Origin: an uncultured Elusimicrobiales bacterium
Lineage (GTDB): Bacteria > Elusimicrobiota > Elusimicrobia > Elusimicrobiales > Elusimicrobiaceae
Assembly (NCBI GenBank): GCA_944322775.1
Contig: CALUQA010000169.1
Location: 1-12,850, forward strand
Length of the DNA stretch: 12,850 nt
Direction: 5' to 3'
In this document: positions 1 through 7,879 of the stretch, piece by piece
Position numbering within the stretch: the stretch's first letter is position 1
Layout: each line of letters starts with the position of its first letter
Translations under genes and position numbers: made by a program
The notes under the pieces: model-generated
Seen by the model: only the letters and a program-made list of their open reading frames with translations
What the model was told of the DNA's origin: nothing
Databases searched by the model: none

Positions 1-686
1 AGCAGCGCCGACGAATCTTCCGGCCCGACCACGCTTAAACCCATTTGGTTGACCGCGTCGGTAATCAGCGAAAGCAACACGGCGTTTTCTTCCCCGCGCA
101 CCACGGCGGCCACTCTGACGGCGGCCAGGCGGTCGTTATAGAGTTTTTTGTAATTGTCAAAACGGGCGGTTTCATAACCGGTTTGGTCTTCGCTTACAAA
201 CACATACAAATCCTGCACCACGTTGCGCTGCACGATCAACGGCTTCATGGCAAAAGCGGCGCGAAGACCGGCAAATTTATCTTCCGTGCTTTGCAGCTGA
301 CCGGCCAGAGCGCCCAGGCGGGCGTCCAAGGCATTGGCGGGCACCTGCAAAATCAGCTCCGCGGTTTGGCGTTTAAGCACGGCTAAAGCAAAATAGTTTT
401 TAGGGTCTTTGCGGCTTTTGTCGCGCCAGACTTTGTCCACATAGGCATTGGCCATGATGTCGTTAATCTCGGCCAAGTTGGCCGCGTCGGGCACGTTTTG
501 GGCAAAACTTTGGCGCATATTGGCCAAGGCATTGGCCGCAGCGGCCTCTTTATCGGCTCCTTCCCCGGCCACCACATAATAGGCATGCTGGTCGTATTTG
601 GACATTTGATAACTGACCGTATTTTTATTAATGCCGGCACAAGCGCTTAAAGCCAAGGCGCCAAGCAAAACAAGTATTTTCTTCAT
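1..686 (-). CDS. LPP20-like outer-membrane lipoprotein (3' end beyond window)
   Basis: The first 228 residues are visible and the end lies off the left edge. The start at 686 has a GAGGA ribosome site just upstream and sits 7 nt after the stop of the preceding gene. The N-terminus is a lipoprotein signal: two Lys, a hydrophobic stretch, then the lipobox L-S-A-C with Cys16 as the lipidated residue. The body has an ALAVLKR segment near residue 100, like the 'YALAVLDR' signature of LPP20 lipoproteins, after an Ala-rich helix (about residues 44-60). Lipoproteins of this kind often lie beside LpoB and COG3014 genes, as here. It is the last visible gene of the operon starting at 3043. Its molecular role is not known; an envelope role alongside LpoB is inferred from context. 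The lipoprotein call is firmer than the family call. Confidence 0.75.
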   Translation of the reverse strand, partial: MKKILVLLGALALSACAGINKNTVSYQMSKYDQHAYYVVAGEGADKEAAAANALANMRQSFAQNVPDAANLAEINDIMANAYVDKVWRDKSRKDPKNYFALAVLKRQTAELILQVPANALDARLGALAGQLQSTEDKFAGLRAAFAMKPLIVQRNVVQDLYVFVSEDQTGYETARFDNYKKLYNDRLAAVRVAAVVRGEENAVLLSLITDAVNQMGLSVVGPEDSSAL

Positions 687-693
687 ATCTTCC

Positions 694-2006
694 TCACTTA
701 GCCGTACGGTAATGCAAATACACACGCCCGCCGGGCAGAACAGAAACGTCTTTAAAAGTATATTCTTCTACTATATTACCAAATCCGTCCTTAAAACGCA
801 GAACAATATCCTGCACGCCGGGCTGCACATAAAAACGTGTCATGCGAAACTGCGCCGGCAGGGTAAACCATTGGCGTGTGTCGGCCTTTTCCGTCAGGGT
901 GCCCAACAGATTAATAAACATGCCGGCCAAATCCCCGGCGGAGTTATTGTCCGAACTTTGCGCCACCAAATGGCGCGCCTGCACCGCCGCCGTGCGTTTG
1001 GCCGCGGCCCGCAGAGCCATGCGCAAAAAAGAAGCGGTTTGATTATCCTGCAAATCGGCCTTTTGCGCGGCCGCAACATCGGCCATTAAAATGGTGGGAT
1101 AGGTTTTGCCGTCTTGCGTGAGCACTTCCGAAGAGCGTATTCTGTAGGGCTGGGGCACCAGCACAGGGTAGGCCACCGTGACGCTGTTGCCAAAAAGCCC
1201 CGTCATGATGGCATTTTGCACGGCAGGGTCTGCATTTTGTCCTTCCTGGGTGCTGTTCATCCAAAAGATAACGTCGTTCCAAGACACTTGAAACGTCTGG
1301 CTGATTTTAAGCGGCAGCAGCCCGTTGGCATGCACCAATACCACCTCTCCTAAACCGCTTTGGTAAGGCAGGTCAAACACCGGTTGGGTGGGCAGGCCGT
1401 TTTCCCCGTTTAATGCGCCATAGCCCTGCCAGGCACGGGTGCGGGCAATGCGGGCGTCGTCTTTTTTGCCGGCGGACTCAAACACCAAACTGGCAAAATA
1501 CTGCACAAAAGGGTTGTTTAAATGCGGGTTATCCTTGGCACCGGGCAAATGGTCCAAATAAAAAACGGCTTTGTTGGCTTCCACCAAAGCGCCGGGCACG
1601 GAACCTTGCTCAAAAAATTCATGGCGCGGTAATAATAGGTGAGGGCCTGCTCGTACGGGGCGGGATAATAAGGCACGGTTAAATCGTTGATTAAATAGCG
1701 GCCGGTGTGGGCGGTGAGGCTTTGGGTAAAAAGCTCGTCTATGCGCTGTTGGGCTTGGTCAAACAACACGTCGCTTTGGGCCGGCTGGTTACCGTCGTGC
1801 AGTACGGCACCCATGTCTAAATAATACAACAGGGCGTCGCGCTGTTTGTACTCTTTGTTTTTGGCTTCTTCCAGCTTTTGTTCGGCGGCGGCAAAATCCT
1901 CTTGGGCCAGCAGACGGCTGACGTCTCTTTTATGACGCAAAGAAGGCGCGCCGCACGCCGAGCAGCACAAAATCACTGTCAGTAGCGTAAGCCAACGCGC
2001 CTTCAT
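694..2006 (-). CDS. COG3014-like TPR lipoprotein, split by a -1 frameshift
   Basis: Two overlapping reading frames make one protein. The upstream frame (start 2006, stop 1518) gives a lipoprotein signal with the lipobox ending in Cys18 and a TPR-like helical region (residues 25-130). The downstream frame (to the stop at 694) continues the same fold with the VEANKAVFYLD segment and a beta-rich C-terminus. Similarity to the family ends abruptly in the first frame after Leu132, so the two parts must be joined near 1611-1617. There, a run of six T on the coding strand followed by G (U UUU UUG) is a classic -1 slippery heptamer. A -1 slip, or one extra T, gives 437 residues. The start is 4 nt after the lpoB stop and has no strong ribosome site, which suggests translational coupling. 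The function of COG3014 proteins is not established. The break may be a sequencing error, a real mutation or programmed frameshifting. Confidence 0.75.
1611..1617 (-). other. Slippery heptamer U UUU UUG at the frame junction
   Basis: Read on the minus strand in the upstream frame, the codons are AAT TTT TTG, so the last T of AAT plus the next two codons form X XXY YYZ. Slipping back by one base makes the next codon GAG and enters exactly the frame that carries the rest of the protein (E-Q-G-S-V-P-G-A-L-V-E-A). I see no strong pseudoknot or stem-loop directly downstream, only short imperfect pairings, so programmed use is unproven. Confidence 0.5.
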
Positions 2007-2010
2007 AAAA

Positions 2011-2601
2011 TTACCAGCTTACTTTGCTTCTTTTAACGTATTTTTTAATCTGTTTTTGGCCGTTCCAAACAATTTGGTTGGTCTCAATGTCAATGAGCTT
2101 CATATTGACCTGATAGAACACCACGGCATTTTTGCTTTGGGAATCCACAATAGAGTTGAGCGTACCCGAAAGCATATAGTCTGCGCCCACTTCGCGCCCG
2201 AAAGCCTTGCGCGTTTCTTCGGAGGCAAACTCGTCCTGCTCCAAGCGTTCTTGGCGCACTTCGCCGCGTTCGTCGGCGCTGGCCACAAAGGACACTTTGC
2301 CCGAGTTAATCAGCGCGCGCTGCATTTCTTCCACAAAAGCGCCGGTATTGATGTGCTCCATGCTGTTATTGGTCACACTGCCCACAATGACCGTGGGTTC
2401 TTTGCCCAAACGGGCGGTGGCTTTGCTGTACCAGCCGGAGTTTAAGCAGTCGTTAATCATTTCTTGGGCCACCATCTGAGAGTCGGTATCGTTCCAGCGG
2501 CCGCTGACATCTTTAATTTCATGCGTGTCCATGCGTTCCACTTTTGTGGCGCAGGCAAACAGAAAAGGCAAAATCAAAAGCCCCAACCATATTTTTTTCA
2601 T
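2011..2601 (-). CDS. lpoB: Penicillin-binding protein activator LpoB family lipoprotein
   Basis: This 196-residue lipoprotein has a signal peptide with lipobox L-F-A-C (Cys17) and a single LpoB-type domain. Recognisable segments are DTDSQMVAQEMINDCL (about residues 38-53), the strand-turn VIVGSVTNNSMEHINT, the helix with ALINSGKVSFV, and the C-terminal strands with YMLSGTLNSIVD and VNMKLIDIETNQIVWNG. In Enterobacteria LpoB is anchored in the outer membrane and reaches through the periplasm to stimulate the class A synthase PBP1b; here that role is inferred from family membership, and no partner PBP is in the window. The start at 2601 has a strong AAGGAG site. It lies 16 nt after the pilin-like gene and 4 nt before the COG3014-like gene, so the group is very likely one transcript. 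The protein has no long disordered linker after the lipobox, so its reach may be short. Confidence 0.9.
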   Translation of the reverse strand: MKKIWLGLLILPFLFACATKVERMDTHEIKDVSGRWNDTDSQMVAQEMINDCLNSGWYSKATARLGKEPTVIVGSVTNNSMEHINTGAFVEEMQRALINSGKVSFVASADERGEVRQERLEQDEFASEETRKAFGREVGADYMLSGTLNSIVDSQSKNAVVFYQVNMKLIDIETNQIVWNGQKQIKKYVKRSKVSW

Positions 2602-2617
2602 AATACGCTCCTTTTAC

Positions 2618-3043
2618 TTATAAATTTACTTTAGCACAAATGCGGGCGCCCACTAAAGAATTGTCTTCATGCAGGCAGGCAATGGTGCCGTCTTGCAAAG
2701 AAACCTCAAACCATTTGGGATATTTGGTATTGCTGACGCGAATGACGGAGGCTTCTTCCAACACAAAATCATAATGCGGGCAATGCAACACGCTGCGGCT
2801 GTCTTTTACGGTCACGGGGCAGGGCAAGGTAATGCCCAGCTGTTCAAAATCGGCCGTATAGAAGCCGTTTTTTTCATAGAATACTTCTTCTGCTTTAGCC
2901 AAATCTTTTCCGGTTTGGGCGGCAGCGCGGGCATAGTGAATGTCTATTTTCTTTTGCACTTGCGGCCACACCAAGGCTACGCCAAAACCGACAACCAAAA
3001 TGATAATCAACATCAGTTTATGCAAAATGCCGGATTTATTCAT
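2618..3043 (-). CDS. Pilin-like membrane-anchored protein without a clear prepilin cleavage motif
   Basis: The product has 141 residues: a short basic N-terminus, one hydrophobic helix (about 10-27), an amphipathic helix (about 30-58) and a small globular region with Cys75, Cys88, Cys123 and Cys136. The segment FYEKNGFYTADFEQLGI is the helix-to-loop pattern seen in type IV pilins and type II pseudopilins, and the paired Cys near the C-terminus are common in such proteins. However, the Gly-Phe-Thr-Leu-x-Glu cleavage motif is absent and there is no Glu at +5, so it may stay anchored in the inner membrane instead of being processed. The start at 3043 is chosen over an upstream in-frame ATG at 3271 because AGGAG lies 4 nt upstream and the longer version would run into the neighbouring permease gene. 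It heads the LpoB lipoprotein operon. The pilin-like call rests on pattern, not on a clear family match. Confidence 0.65.
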   Translation of the reverse strand: MNKSGILHKLMLIIILVVGFGVALVWPQVQKKIDIHYARAAAQTGKDLAKAEEVFYEKNGFYTADFEQLGITLPCPVTVKDSRSVLHCPHYDFVLEEASVIRVSNTKYPKWFEVSLQDGTIACLHEDNSLVGARICAKVNL

Positions 3044-3063
3044 AACACTCCTAAAAAAGGGAT

Positions 3064-3079
3064 TTTTTATATTGTAGCA
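3064..3079 (-). promoter_or_regulatory. Extended -10 promoter of the lipoprotein operon
   Basis: On the minus strand TGCTACAAT (3079-3071) matches an extended -10 element (TG-n-TACAAT), with a start expected near 3064 and the first gene starting at 3043. No good -35 is present. The same 13-base core TTTTGCTACAATA lies upstream of the plus-strand gene at 11627, which supports its use as a promoter. Confidence 0.5.
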
Positions 3080-3096
3080 AAAGCTGCCGAATAATC

Positions 3097-4044
3097 CTAA
3101 CGCGGGGCAGTGAGGCCTTTGTGCTTGCCCAGCACTTCGGTAATGTAATAGTATTTGAACCGCCGGAAAAAGGGCGTCAGCCACGGCGAAAGCACCACCA
3201 CCAAGACAGCCGTAATAATGAGCATAATGCCAAACGCCAGCGCCGGGGTGAACACTTCCCCAAACACCCACACGCCAACGGAAACGGCGGTGACGGACTC
3301 CATCGCCCCCAACACGGACGTAAGCGTGGAGCCCAAATGTTTAACCGCATACACAAGCGTTATATTAGAGCCCACCGTGCACACCAAGGCCAGCAGCGTT
3401 AAATTGACATCGCTTTGCGTGTCCGGCACGCGCTGGAACTGGCCCATGGCAAGCGCCAATATGGCCATGCCGACAGCGGCGCACATAAAGACGTAAAAAT
3501 TCAGTTTTAAAAGTCCCATGTCTTTTACGCAGGAATGGTTTAAAAACACAATATACAGCGCATAAGAAACGGCCGAGCACAAATCTATCCCCACGCCCAG
3601 CAAACTGGGGTGTCCGCCGGTGCCGCCGCCCAAAGAAAGAATGGCTACCCCGCTAAAAGCAAGCAGCAGGGCGGTAATCGTCCAGAGGGACTTTTTTTCT
3701 TTAAACCAGATAATCATGATCAGCATGACAAAGACCGGATACAAAAAGTTAATGGTGGTGGCCACGCCGCTGGACAAATATTTATAAGACCAAAACAAAA
3801 ACACGGCAGAGCCGTCATAAAACAGGCTAAGCCCCGCAAGCGTTAAAAGTTCTTTGCGCGTAACGCGCAGGCTTTGCTGCGTCAGCAGCAGCACCCCGCA
3901 CAGCATTAAAGCCGCAATGGCAAAACGGTAAAACAAAATAGACGGAAACACCATGCCTGCTGCCATCAGCGGCAAGGTAAACAGCGGAATAAGCCCAAAT
4001 GTGGAAGATGTTACCAGTGCGGCAAAAAAACCTTTAAAGCTCAT
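3097..4044 (-). CDS. EamA/DMT-superfamily permease
   Basis: The 315-residue protein is almost entirely hydrophobic, with about ten membrane helices arranged as two EamA repeats (roughly residues 5-138 and 148-288). Typical signatures are present: FYRFAIAALML in the first half, SYKYLSSGVATTINFLYPVFV at the end of helices 3-4, a lone short cytoplasmic Lys-rich loop (KEKKS, 115-119), and LGAMESVTAVSVGVWVFGE (244-263) near the end. EamA members export or exchange small metabolites such as amino acids or nucleotide sugars; the substrate cannot be told from sequence. The last about 25 residues are basic and probably cytoplasmic. No ribosome site precedes the start at 4044, and a -10-like TAAAAT ends 6 nt before the ATG, so the message may be leaderless. 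It is transcribed separately from the downstream pilin-like operon. Confidence 0.9.
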   Translation of the reverse strand: MSFKGFFAALVTSSTFGLIPLFTLPLMAAGMVFPSILFYRFAIAALMLCGVLLLTQQSLRVTRKELLTLAGLSLFYDGSAVFLFWSYKYLSSGVATTINFLYPVFVMLIMIIWFKEKKSLWTITALLLAFSGVAILSLGGGTGGHPSLLGVGIDLCSAVSYALYIVFLNHSCVKDMGLLKLNFYVFMCAAVGMAILALAMGQFQRVPDTQSDVNLTLLALVCTVGSNITLVYAVKHLGSTLTSVLGAMESVTAVSVGVWVFGEVFTPALAFGIMLIITAVLVVVLSPWLTPFFRRFKYYYITEVLGKHKGLTAPR

Positions 4045-4050
4045 ATATAT

Positions 4051-4079
4051 ATTTTATAAATTGCGTATGCTTGGAATAA
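4051..4079 (-). promoter_or_regulatory. Promoter-like element of the permease gene, shared with 11493-11519
   Basis: On the minus strand TTATTC (4079-4074), 17 bp and TAAAAT (4056-4051) form a weak -35/-10 pair; the overlapping TATAAA is an alternative -10. The TAAAAT lies 6 nt from the ATG, which puts the transcript start at or next to the initiation codon. The upstream part TTCCAAGCATACG (4076-4064) matches the sequence before the DUF1646 gene at 12 of 13 bases. Confidence 0.45.
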
Positions 4080-4100
4080 AGGTTCCCCGAACAATAAGAT

Positions 4101-4134
4101 AAAAAAGCGGCGCGATAATTTATATCGCGCCGCC
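4101..4134 (-). terminator. Strong intrinsic terminator after the Cys-rich pilin gene
   Basis: A perfect 11-bp stem (GCGGCGCGATA at 4107-4117 with its complement at 4123-4133) closes a 5-nt loop. Read on the minus strand it is followed by six T. It lies about 20 nt past the stop codon of the pilin-like gene at 4155 and just upstream of the permease promoter. Confidence 0.9.
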
Positions 4135-4154
4135 GATTCGTACTTAGAAGTGTA

Positions 4155-6024
4155 TTACTGATATCTTGGTACTAACTCTTTTACACATTTTTCCAACGAG
4201 TTTACTCTAAATTCCTCACACTCTCCTGTTGGCGTCATAAACCTTCCAGTAATTTCTGCTCCCCCGCAATAAGAGGGATCGCCATTGTCTTCCAAGCAAA
4301 TTTGTCCTTCCGTATTTGCATTACAACGCTGAGAACTACAACGCGGATATTCATTGAAAGGATATTTTTTCCAGCAAGGTGTCTGATCGGGATCATTGGA
4401 ACAATATGTACCATTCAACCAAGTGTGGCAAGGGTTCTCTATAATACTCAGCGACATAGCATGTGGTTTCAAAATCATAGCCTTTGGGTACCGTTTCATC
4501 CACCATACAACACTCTTTAGGATGTTTAAAAAACGAAGTTGCCTGCTCACAGCAACGATACCACTCTGCTACCCCGCCGCTATATATACTTTCGAAAGTA
4601 TCATCGCTCATTTTATTACAACAGAAGGCAGCATTCGAATCAAAGAAACTCGGGTCCAAACAACATTGTTTCTGATCCGGATTTTCTTCGCAGCTTTCCT
4701 GTTTCGGTTCGCATTTACCCGTTTGACTGTTCCACTGCTCCTGGCTGGTACAGCATTTTTCCTGGTTGGGGTTTTGGGCGCACGTCTGCTCAGTAGAGCT
4801 TTGCCCATTCCCGCAGCAAGTTACTGTGCGTTGGAATCTTAATGGCTTCTTTTCTATGATTTCTATCTCTTCTTCATCTTTAACGCATTTGCCAGCCGCC
4901 TCATCCCAGTGATAACCGGACTGACATGTTTTGAATACAGGGATGTCCGTGTCTATGGAAACAACACACGCTTGCAGTTGGGCATTCCATGTTTGGCCGT
5001 CCAAGCACACTTTCTCAAAATCACCAGTAGCAGGCCCCGAGCCCTTTACACAAGTTCCACATCCTACTCCGCCCACGGCCGTGCTCATGTCGCAATAATA
5101 TCCAGAACTACAGCAGCAAGCCCTAGTCCCTTGTTGACCACAGTATATTTTTCCAGCACATTGCCCCGTATTAGCAGCCAACAAACCATCGACAAAGTTT
5201 AAAAATGGATCCTGCATATCACGAGAAAAACTCCCTATTGTTAGCTTCAGGGTGTAGATGTCGACGCATGTCCCTTGAAAACTGCCATCACACGTATACT
5301 TATTGCTAGCATCTCCGTCACATGTGTCCGTGCTCTTAGAAGTTTGTACAGGCACACCATAGATATCCTCGCATTCGTCGGTTGCTTCACAAGATCCCGT
5401 CTCCGCGTTCCATTCTTCCTCTTCCCCGCAGCAGGTCTCTGTGCTGGGGTTGCATTCACATGCATTGGCACTGGCATAGTCTGCGTCGCATTCACACCGA
5501 TGCGCTGCCGCATACGTCGTGCACGAACAGCTGTTGGGGTTAGTGTCGCACGGGTCTTCTTCCACCACCACATCTTCCGCCGCGCATTCATCTGCCGCCG
5601 GCAAAGACAGCGTCGCACACGAAGGATAGCTTTTGTTTAAGGCATCACATCCGCTCCCTTCACAGCAAATTTCGCCCGTTTTGTAAGAAGGAATCTTCAA
5701 TACATAATCTTTTCCGCTGCGGACGGCTTCCACGCCCGTGCTCGTAAGCGTATAGGTGTAATTGCTCGTCTGCCCTTGGGAACCGGCGCTTTTGGCATAC
5801 GCCACCGTGTTCATCTTAGAAAAATCACCCGTGTAGTTCTGTCCCAGCGTACAACGTTTTTCCTGTTCTGTTCTCACGGCAGAAAGCATCGCTTCTGCTT
5901 CCCCCGTGCGGCGCGTTTCCAACACGCGCGAAAACTTGGGTACCGCCACCGCGGCCAGCGTGCCCAATACAATAACCACTACCAACAATTCGGTTAATGT
6001 AAGCGCCCTTTTTCTATTTTTCAT
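4155..6024 (-). CDS. Giant Cys-rich type IV pilin-like protein, split by a frameshift near 4432
   Basis: The N-terminus is a type IV pilin/pseudopilin: basic leader, likely cleavage after Ala7, then LTLTELLVVVIVL with the conserved Glu at +5 and a hydrophobic helix to about residue 28, followed by the usual amphipathic helix and pilin core (to about residue 115). After that comes a very long Cys-rich region unlike ordinary pilins. It contains repeats of the form C-x5-6-W-[ND]-x4-6-C at residues 199-212, 340-353, 367-380 and 425-438, plus a decayed copy at 455-468. The first frame stops at 4393 with a non-Cys tail, while the next frame continues the Cys-rich pattern to a stop at 4155. Skipping one base at CCC-T (4434-4431) joins them into about 622 residues with about 57 Cys. 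The start at 6024 has a GGGAG site. A prepilin peptidase would be expected to process it; what the large domain does is unknown. Codon use in the Cys-rich half looks more A/T-rich than in the hydrogenase genes. Confidence 0.75.
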
Positions 6025-6093
6025 AATTCTCCCAAAAATTTTTCACCGCGCAACAACTTCCTTCTTATTATTAGAGAAAAACTGTATAAAGGC

Positions 6094-6123
6094 AAAAAAA
6101 CCCCCGCTGGATGCGGGGGTTTT
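6094..6123 (-). terminator. Intrinsic terminator of the hydCBA operon
   Basis: A 7-bp G+C stem (CCCCCGC at 6101-6107 with GCGGGGG at 6113-6119) closes a TGGAT loop. Read on the minus strand it is followed by seven T. It lies about 20 nt past the hydA stop at 6145 and isolates the hydrogenase operon from the pilin gene downstream. Confidence 0.9.
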
Positions 6124-6144
6124 GCATACTTTCCACACAAAACA

Positions 6145-7878
6145 TTAATCTTGGTACTTTTTGGATTTATAGTGCGTATGCAGCAGCTCATGTGCCACCG
6201 GGCCGCCTATTTTGTCCAAAATACGTCCGTACAAGGCCTGCACGCCGCTGTTATCCTGCGACTTATAGGCCAGTTCGGTATCTTCTTTATACAACCCTTC
6301 TGCACGGACTTTGCGCAAAGCCCAGCCTTCAAACTGCGGCTGACCGGCCCCGGCCACACAACCGCCTTGGCAGGACATGACTTCAATAAAGTCGTAATGC
6401 TTTTTGCCGGCTTTAATGTCGTCAAGCAGTTTGCGCGCGTTTTTAAGGCCGCTGACCACCGCCACGCGAATGGTTACGTCCCCAATCTTTACGGTCTTTT
6501 CTTTAAACACTTTGCTTTCGCGCAGGCTGGAAAACTTAACGCTGCGGGCATTTTCGGGGTCCAGTTCCGCTACGGCATAGCGCAGGGCGGCTTCCATCAC
6601 GCCGCCGGACGCGCCGAAAATAACGCCGGCGCCCGTTTTGGTGCCAAAAGGCATGTCAAACCATTCGTTTTCCAAGTTCACAAAGTCAATGCCGGCTTCT
6701 TTAATCATACGGGCCAGGCCCACGGTGGTAACCACATAGTCAGTATCCGGGTTGCCGTGAACGTAGAACTCGCCGCGTTTGGCTTCGGCTTTTTTGGCAG
6801 AGCACGGCATAACCGCCACCACCACCAAATCTTCGCGTTTGCCGCCTTTTTCTTCAAAGTCGGCTTTCAGCACGGGGCCCATCATCTGCATGGGGGAACG
6901 CGCCGTGGACAGATTGGGAATAAACTCGGGAGCGAATTTTTCCACATAGTTTACCCACGCCGGGCAGCAGCTGGTCAGCTGCGGCAGATTGGTGCCTTTT
7001 TTGAAGCGGTTTAAAAATTCCGTTGCTTCTTCCACAATGGTCAAGTCCGCCGCGAAGGCAGTGTCGTACACATAATCAAAGCCCAACATGCGCAAGGCGG
7101 TGGCAATTTTGCCGTCTATCGGCTCGCCGGCCGGCAGACCAAAAATTTCGCCCAAGCCCACGCGCACGGCCGGAGCAATGTGCACGGCCACTTTTTTCTT
7201 GGGGTCGTTGATGGCTTTAAAAACTTCTTCAATTTCCGAAGAGTTCGGCATCAAAGCGCCCGTCGGGCAGACGCGGGCGCACTGCCCGCAGGAAACGCAT
7301 TCGTGGCTTTCGCCCAATTCTTTGTTAAACGCGGTGGCAATTTTGGATTTAAAACCGCGGAAGGCAAAATCAATGGCGCCAATGCCCTGCACTTCGTTGC
7401 AGATGCGCACGCAGTTGCCGCACAAAATGCATTTGCTGTGGTCGCGCACCAATGCAGGGGAAGTAGCGTCTTTATGGCTGTCCAATTTTTTGGATTTAAA
7501 ACGGATTTCCGTCACGTCCATATCTTTGGCCAGCTTCTGCAATTTGCAGTTGGTGGATTTGCTGCACAGGGTGCAGTCGTGATTGCCCGAAGAGAGCAGC
7601 AATTCCAAATTAATACGGCGCAATTTGCGGATTTCGTCACTGTTTACGTGCACTTTCATGCCGTCTTTAGGCGTTACCGTGCAGGAAGCCAAAATACCCA
7701 TGCCTTCAATTTCCACCAGGCACAGGCGGCAAGCGCCGTACACGGCCAACTCGGGGTGATAGCAGAAAGTAACAATGTTAAAGCCTGCCTTGCGAATAAG
7801 CTCCAGCAAGTTTTTTTCGCCCTGAATGGGGACTCTTTTTCCTTCAATGGTTACAAAGCCTTGTTCTTTATTTTCCAT
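6145..7878 (-). CDS. hydA: [FeFe] hydrogenase catalytic subunit HydA
   Basis: This 577-residue subunit reduces protons to H2 (or the reverse) at the H-cluster. In order: an N-terminal [2Fe-2S] domain (C39, C50, C53, C66), a His-Cys cluster segment (H100, C102, C105, C111), two [4Fe-4S] ferredoxin motifs (C150/153/156/160 and C194/197/200/204), then the catalytic domain. All three H-cluster signatures are present: TSCCPAW (C304, C305), MPCSAKKAEAKR (C359, K362, E365) and MSCQGGCVAGAGQP (C503, C507). C304 is the expected proton-relay Cys. The small-subunit-like tail follows to the C-terminus, but the extra C-terminal [2Fe-2S] domain of the Thermotoga maritima HydA is missing. The start is 1 nt after the hydB stop, with GGGAG upstream. 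With HydB and HydC it should form a cytoplasmic NAD- and ferredoxin-linked, probably bifurcating complex; bifurcation is inferred from subunit makeup. Confidence 0.97.
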   Translation of the reverse strand: MENKEQGFVTIEGKRVPIQGEKNLLELIRKAGFNIVTFCYHPELAVYGACRLCLVEIEGMGILASCTVTPKDGMKVHVNSDEIRKLRRINLELLLSSGNHDCTLCSKSTNCKLQKLAKDMDVTEIRFKSKKLDSHKDATSPALVRDHSKCILCGNCVRICNEVQGIGAIDFAFRGFKSKIATAFNKELGESHECVSCGQCARVCPTGALMPNSSEIEEVFKAINDPKKKVAVHIAPAVRVGLGEIFGLPAGEPIDGKIATALRMLGFDYVYDTAFAADLTIVEEATEFLNRFKKGTNLPQLTSCCPAWVNYVEKFAPEFIPNLSTARSPMQMMGPVLKADFEEKGGKREDLVVVAVMPCSAKKAEAKRGEFYVHGNPDTDYVVTTVGLARMIKEAGIDFVNLENEWFDMPFGTKTGAGVIFGASGGVMEAALRYAVAELDPENARSVKFSSLRESKVFKEKTVKIGDVTIRVAVVSGLKNARKLLDDIKAGKKHYDFIEVMSCQGGCVAGAGQPQFEGWALRKVRAEGLYKEDTELAYKSQDNSGVQALYGRILDKIGGPVAHELLHTHYKSKKYQD

Positions 7879-7879
7879 A

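Noticed and set aside
842..1353. Short plus-strand frames inside the COG3014-like gene
   Set aside because: They are shadows of the minus-strand gene with no domain or initiation signal.
3044..3271. An N-terminal extension of the pilin-like protein back to an ATG at 3271
   Set aside because: It would overlap the permease gene by about 175 bases, and AGGAG plus the hydrophobic helix mark 3043 as the start.
4393..5640. CRISPR-like or DNA tandem repeats within the Cys-rich pilin gene
   Set aside because: The repetition is at protein level (Cys and Trp spacing); the DNA copies are too different and unevenly spaced.
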